NCBI RefSeq assembly: GCF_001043005.1
Contig: NZ_JYKZ01000004.1
Location: 367,229 to 431,228, forward strand
Length of the DNA stretch: 64,000 bases
Origin: Pseudomonas psychrophila
GTDB taxonomy: Bacteria > Pseudomonadota > Gammaproteobacteria > Pseudomonadales > Pseudomonadaceae
Direction: 5' to 3'
Shown: positions 27,118 to 37,575 of the stretch, piece after piece
How the letters are laid out: each line of letters begins with the position of its first letter
How positions within the stretch are numbered: the stretch's first letter is position 1
The notes under the pieces: generated by a model
Database searches by the model: none
Told to the model about the DNA's origin: nothing
What the model saw: only the letters and a program-made list of their open reading frames with translations
Program-made: the position numbers and the translations under genes

Positions 27118-27194
27118 GTGAACTCCTCCATAAGCTCGAGCTGCACGAGCATTTACCTGTGACCACCAGACATGTCTGGCCCTGAGGAGTTTCC

Positions 27195-27578
27195 ATGAGC
27201 GAATTGCGTTTTACTGAAGACCACGAATGGCTGCGCGCCGAAGCCGATGGCAGCGTAACTGTGGGGATTACCGCGTTTGCGCAAAACGCTCTGGGTGATG
27301 TGGTGTTTGTGCAATTGCCTGAGTTGCAGTCCTACGACAAGGGCGCAGAAGCCGCTACCGTTGAGTCGGTCAAGGCTGCCAGCGGCGTGTACATGCCGCT
27401 GGACGGTAAAGTGCTCGAAGTAAACCCGGCCCTGGACAGCAGCCCGGAACTGGTCAACGAAGACCCGCTGGGTCAAGGCTGGTTCTTCCGCTTCAAGCCC
27501 GCCGATGCCGACGCTGTAGGCCAACTGCTCGATCAGGATGCCTACGACCGCCTGATCAAAGCCCAAGACGACAACTGA
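27195..27578 (+). CDS. gcvH: Glycine cleavage system H protein
   Basis: Lipoyl carrier that shuttles the aminomethyl group between GcvP, GcvT and lipoamide dehydrogenase. It has 127 aa; the lipoylated lysine is K60 in [14 protein letters not shown] lies upstream of the ATG. First gene of the gcvH-gcvP-sdaA-gcvT operon under sigma-54/GcsR-type control. It ends 10 bases before gcvP. Lipoamide dehydrogenase is not encoded here. Confidence 0.97.
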   Translation: MSELRFTEDHEWLRAEADGSVTVGITAFAQNALGDVVFVQLPELQSYDKGAEAATVESVKAASGVYMPLDGKVLEVNPALDSSPELVNEDPLGQGWFFRFKPADADAVGQLLDQDAYDRLIKAQDDN

Positions 27579-27588
27579 GAAGCCTGCC

Positions 27589-30447
27589 ATGACCATCAAC
27601 CTCAGCACTGCCAATGAATTTATCGCGCGCCACATCGGCCCGCGCCAGGCCGATGAGCAGGCCATGCTCGCCACCCTCGGTTTTGATTCCCTTGAAGGCC
27701 TCAGCGCCAGCGTAATCCCGGAAAGCATCAAGGGCACCAGCGTGCTCAACTTGCCGGCCGGTCAAAGCGAAGCCGACGCACTGGCCTCGATCAAGGCCAT
27801 CGCCGCCAAGAACCAACTGTGCAAAACCTATATCGGCCAGGGCTATTACAACTGCCACACGCCTTCGCCAATCTTGCGCAACCTGCTGGAAAACCCGGCC
27901 TGGTACACCGCCTACACACCGTATCAGCCTGAAATCTCCCAGGGTCGTCTCGAAGCCCTGCTGAACTTCCAGACCCTGATCAGCGACCTTAGCGGCCTGC
28001 CGATTGCCAACGCCTCGCTGCTCGACGAAGCCACCGCCGCTGCCGAAGCGATGACCTTCTGCAAACGCCTGAGCAAAAACAAAACCAGCCACCGTTTCTT
28101 TGCTTCCAGCCACTGCCATCCCCAAACCCTCGACGTGCTGCGCACCCGTGCCGAGCCGCTGGGCATTGAGGTTGTGGTTGCCGACGAGCGCGAACTGACA
28201 GACGTGTCGGCTTTCTTCGGTGCCCTGTTGCAATACCCAGCCAGCAACGGCGACGTGTTTGATTATCGCGAACTGGTTGAGCGCTTCCATACCGCCAATG
28301 CACTGGTGGCTGTTGCCGCCGACCTGCTGGCCCTGACCCTGCTGACGCCTCCGGGCGAGTTCGGCGCGGATGTGGCCATCGGCAGCGCACAACGCTTTGG
28401 CGTACCACTGGGCTTCGGTGGCCCGCATGCTGCCTACTTCGCCACCCGTGACGCCTACAAGCGCGACATGCCGGGTCGTCTGGTCGGTGTTTCGGTTGAC
28501 CGTCACGGCAAACCGGCATTGCGTCTGGCCATGCAAACCCGCGAGCAACACATCCGCCGCGAGAAGGCCACGAGCAACATCTGCACCGCCCAAGTACTGC
28601 TGGCCAACATTGCCAGTATGTACGCCGTGTACCACGGCCCAAAAGGCCTGATTCAGATCGCTCAGCGCATTCACCAACTGACCGCGATTCTGGCCCAGGG
28701 CCTGAGCGCGCTGGGGCTGACTGTCGAGCAAGAACAGTTCTTCGACACCCTGACCCTCAACACCGGCAACACCACCGCAGCCCTGCACGCCAAAGCCCAC
28801 GCACAGCGCATTAACCTGCGCGTGATCGACGGCCAGCGTCTGGGCCTGTCGCTGGATGAAACCAGCAGCCAGTGCGACGTGATTGCTCTCTGGACCCTGC
28901 TCGCCGCCGATGGCCAGACCCTGCCTGACTTCGACGCTCTGGCCGCGAGTGTAACGGGCACCCTGCCAGTTGCACTGCTGCGCCAGTCGCCAATCCTCAG
29001 CCACCCGGTGTTCAACCGTTACCACTCCGAAACAGAGCTGATGCGTTACCTGCGCAAGTTGGCAGACAAGGATCTGGCGCTGGACCGCACCATGATTCCG
29101 CTGGGCTCGTGCACCATGAAACTCAACGCTGCCAGCGAAATGATCCCGGTCACCTGGGCCGAGTTCGGCAGCCTGCATCCGTTTGCACCTGCCGAGCAGA
29201 GCGAGGGTTATCAGCAATTGACCACTGAACTGGAAGCCATGCTCTGCGCGGCAACCGGTTACGACGCCATCTCCTTGCAACCGAACGCCGGTTCCCAAGG
29301 TGAGTACGCCGGGTTGCTGGCCATTCGTGCCTACCACCAGAGCCGTGGCGAAGAGCGCCGCGATATCTGCCTGATCCCGTCCTCGGCCCACGGCACCAAC
29401 CCGGCAACCGCCAACATGGCCGGCATGCGCGTTGTGGTGACCGCCTGTGACGCACGAGGCAACGTCGACATTGAAGACCTGCGCGCCAAGGCCCTGGAGC
29501 ACCGCGACCATCTCGCCGCGCTGATGATCACCTACCCGTCGACCCACGGCGTGTTCGAAGAAGGCATTCGCGAAATCTGCGGCATCATTCATGACAACGG
29601 CGGTCAGGTGTACATCGACGGCGCCAACATGAACGCGATGGTGGGCCTGTGTGCACCGGGCAAGTTCGGCGGCGACGTGTCCCACCTCAACCTGCACAAG
29701 ACTTTCTGCATTCCCCACGGCGGTGGCGGTCCAGGCGTTGGTCCGATTGGAGTCAAATCGCACCTTACGCCGTTTCTGCCGGGTCACGCGGCAATGGAGC
29801 GCAAGGAAGGCGCGGTATGCGCGGCTCCATTTGGCAGCGCAAGCATTCTGCCCATCACCTGGATGTACATCCGCATGATGGGCGGCGAAGGCCTCAAGCG
29901 TGCTTCGCAGCTAGCGATCCTGAACGCCAACTACATCGCCCGCCGTCTCGAAGAGCATTACCCGGTGCTGTACTCGGGCAGCAACGGCCTGGTGGCTCAC
30001 GAATGCATCCTCGACCTGCGCCCGCTCAAGGAAACCAGCGGGATCAGCGTCGACGACGTGGCCAAGCGCCTGATCGATTTCGGCTTCCACGCCCCGACCA
30101 TGTCGTTCCCGGTTGCGGGCACGTTGATGATCGAGCCGACCGAAAGCGAATCCAAGGAAGAACTGGACCGCTTCTGCAACGCCATGATCTGCATTCGCGA
30201 AGAAATTCGCGAAGTCGAAAGCGGCGGTCTGGACAAGGAAGACAACCCGCTGAAAAACGCGCCGCACACGGCTGCTGAAATGGTGGGTGAATGGACCCAT
30301 CCTTACAGCCGCGAGCAAGCGGTGTACCCGGTTGCATCCTTGATCGAAGGCAAGTACTGGCCACCGGTCGGTCGTGTCGACAACGTGTTCGGCGACCGTA
30401 ACCTGGTGTGCGCGTGCCCGTCGATCGAGAGCTATCAGGAGGCGTAA
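27589..30447 (+). CDS. gcvP: Glycine dehydrogenase (decarboxylating), P protein
   Basis: PLP enzyme that decarboxylates glycine and loads the aminomethyl group on GcvH. It has 952 aa, the full single-chain form. The PLP lysine is K704 in [22 protein letters not shown]; the N-terminal half begins [21 protein letters not shown], and a glycine-rich block [23 protein letters not shown] lies near residue 565. It starts 10 bases after gcvH. A REP element separates it from sdaA. Confidence 0.97.
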   Translation: MTINLSTANEFIARHIGPRQADEQAMLATLGFDSLEGLSASVIPESIKGTSVLNLPAGQSEADALASIKAIAAKNQLCKTYIGQGYYNCHTPSPILRNLLENPAWYTAYTPYQPEISQGRLEALLNFQTLISDLSGLPIANASLLDEATAAAEAMTFCKRLSKNKTSHRFFASSHCHPQTLDVLRTRAEPLGIEVVVADERELTDVSAFFGALLQYPASNGDVFDYRELVERFHTANALVAVAADLLALTLLTPPGEFGADVAIGSAQRFGVPLGFGGPHAAYFATRDAYKRDMPGRLVGVSVDRHGKPALRLAMQTREQHIRREKATSNICTAQVLLANIASMYAVYHGPKGLIQIAQRIHQLTAILAQGLSALGLTVEQEQFFDTLTLNTGNTTAALHAKAHAQRINLRVIDGQRLGLSLDETSSQCDVIALWTLLAADGQTLPDFDALAASVTGTLPVALLRQSPILSHPVFNRYHSETELMRYLRKLADKDLALDRTMIPLGSCTMKLNAASEMIPVTWAEFGSLHPFAPAEQSEGYQQLTTELEAMLCAATGYDAISLQPNAGSQGEYAGLLAIRAYHQSRGEERRDICLIPSSAHGTNPATANMAGMRVVVTACDARGNVDIEDLRAKALEHRDHLAALMITYPSTHGVFEEGIREICGIIHDNGGQVYIDGANMNAMVGLCAPGKFGGDVSHLNLHKTFCIPHGGGGPGVGPIGVKSHLTPFLPGHAAMERKEGAVCAAPFGSASILPITWMYIRMMGGEGLKRASQLAILNANYIARRLEEHYPVLYSGSNGLVAHECILDLRPLKETSGISVDDVAKRLIDFGFHAPTMSFPVAGTLMIEPTESESKEELDRFCNAMICIREEIREVESGGLDKEDNPLKNAPHTAAEMVGEWTHPYSREQAVYPVASLIEGKYWPPVGRVDNVFGDRNLVCACPSIESYQEA

Positions 30448-30471
30448 GCATCCAGATCATGGAGATTTAAT

Positions 30472-30556
30472 GTGGGAGCGGGCTTGCTCGCGATGCTAAC
30501 GGCGCGGTTTTCATGCAAGACCGGGTTGATACCATCGCGAGCGAGCCCGCTCCCAC
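30472..30556. repeat. REP palindrome pair between gcvP and sdaA
   Basis: GTGGGAGCGGGCTTGCTCGCGATG and CATCGCGAGCGAGCCCGCTCCCAC-like arms inside the gcv operon. P. aeruginosa has glyA2 at this position; here there is only the REP. Confidence 0.8.
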
Positions 30557-30600
30557 AGGGATGGCTAGTTTCGCCACACAACAAGAAACCGGAGAACCCT

Positions 30601-31977
<1,377 letters not shown>

Positions 31978-31994
31978 TTTTCAAGGAGTCTCGA

Positions 31995-33119
31995 ATGTCC
32001 ACCGAACAACTGCTTCACACCCCGCTGCACGCACTGCACCTTGAGCTCGGTGCCCGCATGGTGCCATTTGCCGGCTATGACATGCCCGTGCAGTACCCGC
32101 TGGGAGTCATGAAAGAACACCAGCACACCCGTGAACAGGCCGGGTTGTTTGATGTATCCCACATGGGCCAGATTCGGCTGATCGGCGCTGACGCGGCCAA
32201 GGCGCTGGAAGCCCTGGTGCCGGTCGATATCATCGACCTGCCAGTGGGCATGCAGCGCTATGCCATGTTCACCAATGAACAGGGCGGCATCCTCGATGAC
32301 CTGATGGTTGCCAATCTGGGTAATGACGAGCTGTTTCTGGTGGTTAACGCCGCCTGCAAGGATCAGGACCTGGCCCATCTGCGCAAGCACTTGAGCGCCC
32401 ACTGCCAGATCCAGCCGCTGTTTGAAGAACGTGCCCTGCTCGCACTGCAAGGCCCGGCCGCCGTCAACGTGTTGCAACGCTTGGCACCGGAAGTGGCAAA
32501 AATGACCTTTATGCAATTTGCCCCGCTGACGTTGCTGGGCGCGGAGTGCTACGTCAGCCGCTCGGGATATACCGGCGAAGACGGCTTTGAGATTTCAGTA
32601 CCCGCAGATCGTGCCGAAGAGCTGGCACGTCGCCTGCTGGCTGAGCCCGAAGTGCAGGCAATCGGCCTGGGCGCACGAGATTCGCTGCGCCTTGAAGCCG
32701 GGTTGTGCCTGTACGGCCATGACATGAACGACACCACCACGCCGATTGAAGCCAGCCTGCTCTGGGCCATTTCCAAGGCCCGTCGTGCAGACGGACCGCG
32801 TGCCGGTGGCTTCCCCGGCGCCGAAACTGTCTTCGCCCAGCAGCAAAATGGTGTCGCGCGCAAACGCGTGGGCTTGTTGCCTCAAGAGCGCACACCGGTG
32901 CGTGAAGGTGCTGAAATTGTCGATGCTGACGGCACAGTAATCGGCACCGTTTGCAGCGGCGGTTTCGGTCCGACCCTGGGCTCGCCTCTGGCAATGGGTT
33001 ACCTGAATATCGCGTTCACGCCTGTGGATACTGAAGTCTGGGCGATCGTTCGAGGCAAGCGTGTACCGATGAAAGTGTCGAAGATGCCTTTTGTCGCGCA
33101 GCGTTATTACAGAGGTTAA
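31995..33119 (+). CDS. gcvT: Aminomethyltransferase (glycine cleavage T protein)
   Basis: Transfers the methylene group from H protein to tetrahydrofolate, releasing ammonia. It has 374 aa. The folate-binding family blocks are LGARMVPFAGYDMPVQYPLGVMKEHQHTREQAGLFDVSHMGQI (about residues 16-60) and SRSGYTGEDGFEISVP (near 187). AAGGAG precedes the ATG. Last gene of the gcv operon; a stem-loop follows 14 bases after the stop. It is homologous to YgfZ at 45467, but the complete T-protein motifs and context make this one the enzyme. Confidence 0.95.
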   Translation: MSTEQLLHTPLHALHLELGARMVPFAGYDMPVQYPLGVMKEHQHTREQAGLFDVSHMGQIRLIGADAAKALEALVPVDIIDLPVGMQRYAMFTNEQGGILDDLMVANLGNDELFLVVNAACKDQDLAHLRKHLSAHCQIQPLFEERALLALQGPAAVNVLQRLAPEVAKMTFMQFAPLTLLGAECYVSRSGYTGEDGFEISVPADRAEELARRLLAEPEVQAIGLGARDSLRLEAGLCLYGHDMNDTTTPIEASLLWAISKARRADGPRAGGFPGAETVFAQQQNGVARKRVGLLPQERTPVREGAEIVDADGTVIGTVCSGGFGPTLGSPLAMGYLNIAFTPVDTEVWAIVRGKRVPMKVSKMPFVAQRYYRG

Positions 33120-33133
33120 ACCCTCACGTAAGA

Positions 33134-33171
33134 CAGTTGCATGTTCCTGATACTTACAGGGCATGCAACTG
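33134..33171 (+). terminator. Stem-loop after gcvT
   Basis: CAGTTGCATG-TT-CCTG-ATACTTA-CAGG-G-CATGCAACTG: 10-bp outer and 4-bp inner stem. There is no T-run, so it may protect the 3' end rather than terminate alone. It begins the 378-base gene-free stretch before the cold-shock gene. Confidence 0.45.
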
Positions 33172-33308
33172 CTGCAACAGCCTCTAACTTTCGATAGTGA
33201 AAACACTGTTTTAAGCACGAAAACAATTGAACACACCTATCAAACACCTGCACTTATAACTTCTTCAGCGCTGCTAATAACCCGGCCTTACGGGCTTATT
33301 CGAGGGGC

Positions 33309-33337
33309 TTGTTTTTTCAATTCCAGTTTCGTAGAGT
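33309..33337 (+). promoter_or_regulatory. Candidate sigma-70 promoter of the cold-shock gene
   Basis: TTGTTT, 17-base spacer, TAGAGT. It would give a 5' leader of roughly 150 bases, in line with the long structured leaders of cold-shock mRNAs. Nothing else recognisable lies in 33172-33497. Confidence 0.3.
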
Positions 33338-33497
33338 TTGCCCACTGTGTTTGCATGGGTCGCTGGAATCGTGACCTGGGCAGTAGCTCTAAGTTTGCTA
33401 CACCCGTTCTGCGTCTCTTACTTTCCTGCAACCCAGCACCCGAACTCTTTCCTTTGAAAGAGGCTGTCATTAATTGTTAGCGTCAAGGAATTAAGAA

Positions 33498-33710
33498 ATG
33501 TCCCAACGTCAGAGCGGTACCGTTAAGTGGTTCAACGACGAGAAAGGGTTTGGCTTTATCACCCCGGAAAGTGGCCCTGACCTGTTTGTGCACTTCCGTG
33601 CCATTCAAGGCAACGGCTTTAAAAGCCTGAAAGAAGGCCAGAAAGTGACCTTCATCTCGGTTCAAGGCCAAAAAGGCTTGCAGGCTGACGAAGTTCAAGC
33701 AGAAGGCTGA
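33498..33710 (+). CDS. CspA-family cold-shock protein
   Basis: Small nucleic-acid chaperone of 70 aa consisting of one cold-shock domain. RNP1 is KGFGFI (residues 16-21) and RNP2 is LFVHF (29-33), preceded by [23 protein letters not shown] forms the ribosome-binding region. Monocistronic with its own strong terminator. Several csp paralogues exist in Pseudomonas, so no specific gene number is assigned. Confidence 0.95.
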   Translation: MSQRQSGTVKWFNDEKGFGFITPESGPDLFVHFRAIQGNGFKSLKEGQKVTFISVQGQKGLQADEVQAEG

Positions 33711-33720
33711 TCTCGTACAC

Positions 33721-33754
33721 AAAAGCCTCTGATGGTGACATCAGAGGCTTTTTT
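33721..33754 (+). terminator. Rho-independent terminator of the cold-shock gene
   Basis: AAAAGCCTCTGATG-GTGA-CATCAGAGGCTTTTTT: a perfect 14-bp stem with a tetraloop and T-run, 11 bases after the stop. Confidence 0.95.
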
Positions 33755-33802
33755 ATGGCTGTTATTCCGTAAGATGGCGTTTTTCCTTCACGAGACCCTG
33801 CC

Positions 33803-34291
33803 ATGTCGAAACAACCACTTAGACCTCAAGGCGATTTTCCCGCCGTTGGCCTGGGGCGCCGCCTGGCAGCCATGTTCTATGACTTTCTGCTGTGTACCGC
33901 CCTGCTGATCGTCACGACCTTTATCTACAAGCTGATCATGATGAGTTTTATCGGTGAAGCCAAAATGAGGGCGCTTTCAGAGGCAGGCGCTCTGGATGGT
34001 GATCCGCTGCTCTCCACCCTTCTGTTTTTTGTCCTGTTCGGTTTTTTTGCCAAGTTCTGGACTCACTCCGGGCAAACCCTGGGCATGCAGGTCTGGGGCA
34101 TACGCGTACAGAACGCTGATGGCACCGCAATCAGCCTGTGGCAGGCGTTGCTGCGCTTTATCGTCTCCATCGCTTCATGGCTGTGCCTGGGACTGGGATT
34201 CATTTGGTCTGTATTCGACAAACACAAACGTACCTGGCATGACCTGTATTCCAATACTCAACTGGTGCGCATCCCCAAACCAAAAAAATAA
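33803..34291 (+). CDS. RDD-family membrane protein
   Basis: Inner-membrane protein of 162 aa, function unknown. The RDD signature is LGRRLAAMFYDFLLCTALLIV near residues 17-38; further membrane segments are about 70-87 and 114-140, and a conserved C-terminal block reads KRTWHDLYSNTQLV. Members have been linked to ion or solute transport in other bacteria, which cannot be judged here. It is monocistronic, bounded by terminators on both sides, and converges on mucD. Confidence 0.85.
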   Translation: MSKQPLRPQGDFPAVGLGRRLAAMFYDFLLCTALLIVTTFIYKLIMMSFIGEAKMRALSEAGALDGDPLLSTLLFFVLFGFFAKFWTHSGQTLGMQVWGIRVQNADGTAISLWQALLRFIVSIASWLCLGLGFIWSVFDKHKRTWHDLYSNTQLVRIPKPKK

Positions 34292-34297
34292 AAAAAA

Positions 34298-34320
34298 CCC
34301 GTATCTCACGATACGGGCTT
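34298..34320. terminator. Terminator after the RDD gene
   Basis: CCCGTATC-TCAC-GATACGGG followed by CTT, with seven A bases on the 5' side. The A-tract makes it a potential terminator for the opposite strand (mucD) too, where it would read as a stem followed by T7. Confidence 0.75.
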
Positions 34321-34341
34321 GGTGATGACGGTTAGCTCTTT

Positions 34342-34367
34342 GTGGGAGCGAGCAGGCTCGCTCCCAC
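34342..34367. repeat. Single REP hairpin between RDD gene and mucD
   Basis: GTGGGAGCGAGC-AG-GCTCGCTCCCAC: a perfect 12-bp stem with a 2-base loop. Shortest REP copy in the window; both halves have lost the GCGAT inner part. Confidence 0.8.
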
Positions 34368-34381
34368 CCAGGTCAACCTGC

Positions 34382-35803
34382 TTACTCGGCCAGTTTGAAG
34401 GTAATGAAGCTGGCGCGACCTTGACGCAAAACCCGCATCGACACCGAACGATTCTTCGGCAATGCCTTGGCAATTTCAGTGAATTCCTTGCCGTTGTTAA
34501 TGGCCTGATTGTTCAGGTGAGTGATCACGTCACCAGGTTGCAGGCCGATCAGGGCAGCAGGACCGTCCTGAACGTCAGTGATGATCACGCCACCCTTGAT
34601 GTCATTGGCTTTCTTCTGCTCTTCACTCAGGTCCGCCACGGACACGCCAAGACGGTTGCTGCTTTGCTCAGCACCTGCGCCAGAAGCAATGTCTTTTGCG
34701 TCATCAGGGATGGCACCGACCGTCAGGTCCAGATTTTTGCGCTTGCCGTCACGAATCACTTCAAGCGTTGCCTTGCTGCCAGCCTTGAGTGCGCCAACCA
34801 GATGCGGCAAATCTGCCGACATGACGATCGGCTGACCATTCATGCTCAGAATCACGTCGCCGACTTGCAGACCGCCTTTGGCAGCCGGGCCGTTATCAAG
34901 TACCTGGGCCACCAGCGCACCTGCCGGTTTTTCCAGACCAAAGGATTCGGCCAGGTCTTTGTTGACCTCTTGAATCACCACACCCAACCAGCCACGGCTG
35001 ACTTTGCCGCCAGCCTTGAGCTGATTGGCAACGTCCATCGCCACATCGATAGGGATTGCGAAAGACACGCCCATGAAACCGCCCGAGCGGGTGTAGATTT
35101 GCGAGTTGATACCCACCACTTCGCCCGCCAGGTTGAACAGCGGACCACCCGAGTTGCCCGGGTTGATCGGTACGTCAGTCTGGATAAAAGGCACGTAGCT
35201 TTCATTTGGAAGGCTGCGACCGATGGCGCTGATAATGCCTTGGGTTACGGTGTGGTCAAACCCAAACGGTGACCCTATGGCAACTACCCACTGACCGGCC
35301 TTGAGGTCCTGGGACTTGCCCAGCTTAAGGACAGGCAGGTTCTTGCCTTCGATTTTCAGCAACGCAACGTCGGAACGTGGATCCGTGCCTACGAGCTTGG
35401 CTTTCATTTCACTGCGATCAGACAAGCGCACGATGATTTCATCGGCGTCTGCTACCACGTGGTTATTGGTCAGGATGAAGCCATCGGGCGAGATGATGAA
35501 ACCCGAACCCAGTGACTGGGCCTCGCGCTGACGACCGCCTTTGCCACTGGGCGGAATGCTGCGCTCAAAAAAGTCACGCAGGCCAGGTGGCAAACCTTCC
35601 AGATCGGGCATTTGGCCCAAGCTTGAGGCGCGGCGCTCAGGGAGCTTTTGCGTGGTGCTGATATTCACTACAGCTGGCGAAGCCTGCTCAACCAATTGCG
35701 TGAAGTCAGGTAACTGCGCTTCAGCCATGACCGGCACTGCCTGCCCGAGCATCAGCACGGCTGCAAAAATGGGTAGATAAGATTTCAATCGAGGCATCGA
35801 CAT
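34382..35803 (-). CDS. mucD: Periplasmic serine protease, MucD/DegP type
   Basis: HtrA-family protease/chaperone of the periplasm and negative regulator of the AlgU envelope-stress response. It has 473 aa from MSMPRLKSYL, with GGGAG upstream; an ATG two codons later is equally possible. A signal peptide ends near PVMA. The catalytic triad is visible: His in LTNNHVVADADE, Asp in TDPRSDVALLKI, Ser in INPGNSGGPLF. Two PDZ domains follow (about residues 270-360 and 385-465). It is separated from mucB by a hairpin, so it may also have its own promoter. mucC, present in P. aeruginosa, is absent, and lepA does not follow. Confidence 0.93.
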   Translation of the reverse strand: MSMPRLKSYLPIFAAVLMLGQAVPVMAEAQLPDFTQLVEQASPAVVNISTTQKLPERRASSLGQMPDLEGLPPGLRDFFERSIPPSGKGGRQREAQSLGSGFIISPDGFILTNNHVVADADEIIVRLSDRSEMKAKLVGTDPRSDVALLKIEGKNLPVLKLGKSQDLKAGQWVVAIGSPFGFDHTVTQGIISAIGRSLPNESYVPFIQTDVPINPGNSGGPLFNLAGEVVGINSQIYTRSGGFMGVSFAIPIDVAMDVANQLKAGGKVSRGWLGVVIQEVNKDLAESFGLEKPAGALVAQVLDNGPAAKGGLQVGDVILSMNGQPIVMSADLPHLVGALKAGSKATLEVIRDGKRKNLDLTVGAIPDDAKDIASGAGAEQSSNRLGVSVADLSEEQKKANDIKGGVIITDVQDGPAALIGLQPGDVITHLNNQAINNGKEFTEIAKALPKNRSVSMRVLRQGRASFITFKLAE

Positions 35804-35894
35804 ACAGCTCCCGTTAATAACTGCAGAGTTAAGCGACAGGCACCAAAAAACAAGACCAAAGCATAGACCGTTTTTTAGGCCCCGGAAAACAAAC

Positions 35895-35924
35895 AAGGCC
35901 AGAGCCCGCTAGGGCCCTGACCTT
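35895..35924 (-). terminator. Hairpin terminator after mucB
   Basis: On the minus strand AAGGTCAGGGCCC-TAGC-GGGCTCTGGCCTT (two mismatches) followed by GTTTGTTTTCC. It lies in the 179-base gap between mucB and mucD and could reduce read-through from algU-mucA-mucB. Confidence 0.55.
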
Positions 35925-35982
35925 CATAAAAAGACAAGAAAATGGCAAATCGAAATGTGTCACCCGCCATGTCGGAGCAACC

Positions 35983-36945
35983 CTATGGTTTGGCCTGCGC
36001 ATCATCTTTACCGACACGCATCGAGAGCGCTATACGCTCTGCGGTACCCAACGGGATTTCACCCACCACAGTGGCCATCATGTCTCCCTGAGGGGTACTC
36101 AGGTGCCGTGTAACCGCAGCTGTAGGCCCCAGTTGAACGCGTGCATCAGGAACTGCGGCCCCCTGCAACGGTTCGAGAAACACTGAGAAACGCGTCAGGC
36201 CATCGTCATATAAGAGACTGGTGACTTCAGACTTGGTCCGGGGATCACGGTGCACGGTGCTGCTGACTTGCTCGAAACCGGGCGGCAGCCAGTCGGAGTG
36301 CCAGGCATGAGCCGTGTCAGCGACAGGTGCTGCAGTATCAGCCACCGTAACCGGGCGGCATGTGCCTGCAGGCGTCAGCTGGTTTTCATCAGGGGGCGTG
36401 GTGACCAGGCTTGTAAACTGGTAACGCTCAAGCAACTGACCCTTGTCATTGAGCAACAATGACTTGAGGGGCAATCCGGTTTCACGATCCAGATACAGTT
36501 CAAACCCATAACGGTGCTGGTCGCGAGGGGCAAGTGAGATCACCACCACCGGTCGACCTGCAACCCTGGAGTCACCTTGCTTGGTTACCGAGTACCAGTC
36601 ATTGAGCTTCTGGGCATCGAACTGTCTTGCCGAAACGGCGGTGACATCACCTAACCCCGAAGCCAACTTTCCAGTAACGCATTCAGTGCGCCCATCCGTA
36701 CGAATGACCTCTTGAGCAGAGCCATCCAATTGCATCAAACGCTCACGAACTTTCCCATCTTGCACGCGGTGCCAGATGCTATGGGTAGAAAAACTACCGT
36801 TACGCTCATAAACGAATGTGCCCTGATAGCTGTGCTGTTGCTCAGCCTGCCCAAGACGTTTTAGCCAGTCCTGGGCTTCATCGGCGTGGGCCGGTACTGC
36901 AAACCAGCCACTCAGCAGAAGAGGTAGCAAAGGTAGGACGCGCAT
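35983..36945 (-). CDS. mucB: Periplasmic sigma-E regulator MucB (RseB-like)
   Basis: Binds the periplasmic part of MucA and protects it from proteolysis, keeping AlgU inactive. It has 320 aa with a signal peptide MRVLPLLPLLLSGWFAVPAHADEA. The lipoprotein-like N-terminal domain (about residues 25-195) and smaller C-terminal domain (about 215-305, HSDWLPPGFEQVSSTVHRDPRTKSEVTSLLYDDGLTRFSVFLEP) are as in RseB. It begins 8 bases after mucA ends. Confidence 0.94.
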   Translation of the reverse strand: MRVLPLLPLLLSGWFAVPAHADEAQDWLKRLGQAEQQHSYQGTFVYERNGSFSTHSIWHRVQDGKVRERLMQLDGSAQEVIRTDGRTECVTGKLASGLGDVTAVSARQFDAQKLNDWYSVTKQGDSRVAGRPVVVISLAPRDQHRYGFELYLDRETGLPLKSLLLNDKGQLLERYQFTSLVTTPPDENQLTPAGTCRPVTVADTAAPVADTAHAWHSDWLPPGFEQVSSTVHRDPRTKSEVTSLLYDDGLTRFSVFLEPLQGAAVPDARVQLGPTAAVTRHLSTPQGDMMATVVGEIPLGTAERIALSMRVGKDDAQAKP

Positions 36946-36953
36946 GGTGGTCC

Positions 36954-37544
36954 TTAACGGTTTTCAAGGCTCGCGGCACGAGCGTATGGCAGAGGGCTTT
37001 CTGCCCCTTTCAACGCTGCTTGCTGTGCATGCTGACGCAGGTAGCCTGGCAAACGCTGATCCTGCCAGCCTGGCTGGCCTTGCAGAACACCGTTGGCCAT
37101 AGGACCAGTCGCCTTGTCGGAGCTTTCGCTGTAGTTAGCCAGTACCGCCGGGCCTTTAGCCATCGGTGCACTCAGGCTCTGCGCAGCGTTCTGCTGGGCA
37201 AGCTGATTACCGACGATGTCATCCTGGTTGTACATTCTGACACCCGCCAGAACAGCAACGGTCACCGATGCAGCAACGGCCAGACGGCCGATGCTGCGCC
37301 ATGGGCCACGTACGACCTTGACCGGGGTTTGCTCTTCGGCCAGCGCGGCCGAAACGGCAGATGCGATGTCCAGGCGCGGAATCAACAGGTCCTTGTGCAT
37401 CACAGCACGGGCCACCTGATAACGGGACCAGGTGTCACGTGTATGTGTGTCGTCAAAGGCATTCAATACCCGACGTAGTTCCAGTTCGTCCGCTTCGTTA
37501 TCCATCACCGCGGACAGCGATTCCTGCAGGGCTTCACGACTCAT
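36954..37544 (-). CDS. mucA: Anti-sigma factor MucA
   Basis: Inner-membrane anti-sigma factor that holds AlgU. The 196-aa protein starts MSREALQESLSAVMDNEADELELRRVL, the AlgU-binding domain. One membrane segment lies near residues 83-103 (RSIGRLAVAASVTVAVLAGVR), and a periplasmic tail binds MucB. The ATG at 37544 has AGAGGA upstream. Full length compared with 194 aa in P. aeruginosa, with no sign of the truncations seen in mucoid isolates. Confidence 0.95.
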   Translation of the reverse strand: MSREALQESLSAVMDNEADELELRRVLNAFDDTHTRDTWSRYQVARAVMHKDLLIPRLDIASAVSAALAEEQTPVKVVRGPWRSIGRLAVAASVTVAVLAGVRMYNQDDIVGNQLAQQNAAQSLSAPMAKGPAVLANYSESSDKATGPMANGVLQGQPGWQDQRLPGYLRQHAQQAALKGAESPLPYARAASLENR

Positions 37545-37575
37545 GGCGGTTCCTCTCTTGGCTGTCGCCGCTGTC

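Noticed and set aside
27118..27194. Glycine riboswitch in the gcvH leader
   Set aside because: The leader is about 67 bases, far too short for a glycine aptamer, and regulation is explained by GcsR and sigma-54.
27556..29787. 743-codon open frame antisense to gcvP
   Set aside because: Same artefact: low-complexity Val/Gln/Gly-rich translation, no ribosome-binding site, entirely inside gcvP.
36954..37544. Truncated mucA as in mucoid strains
   Set aside because: The frame is intact at 196 aa, with AlgU-binding domain, membrane segment and periplasmic tail.
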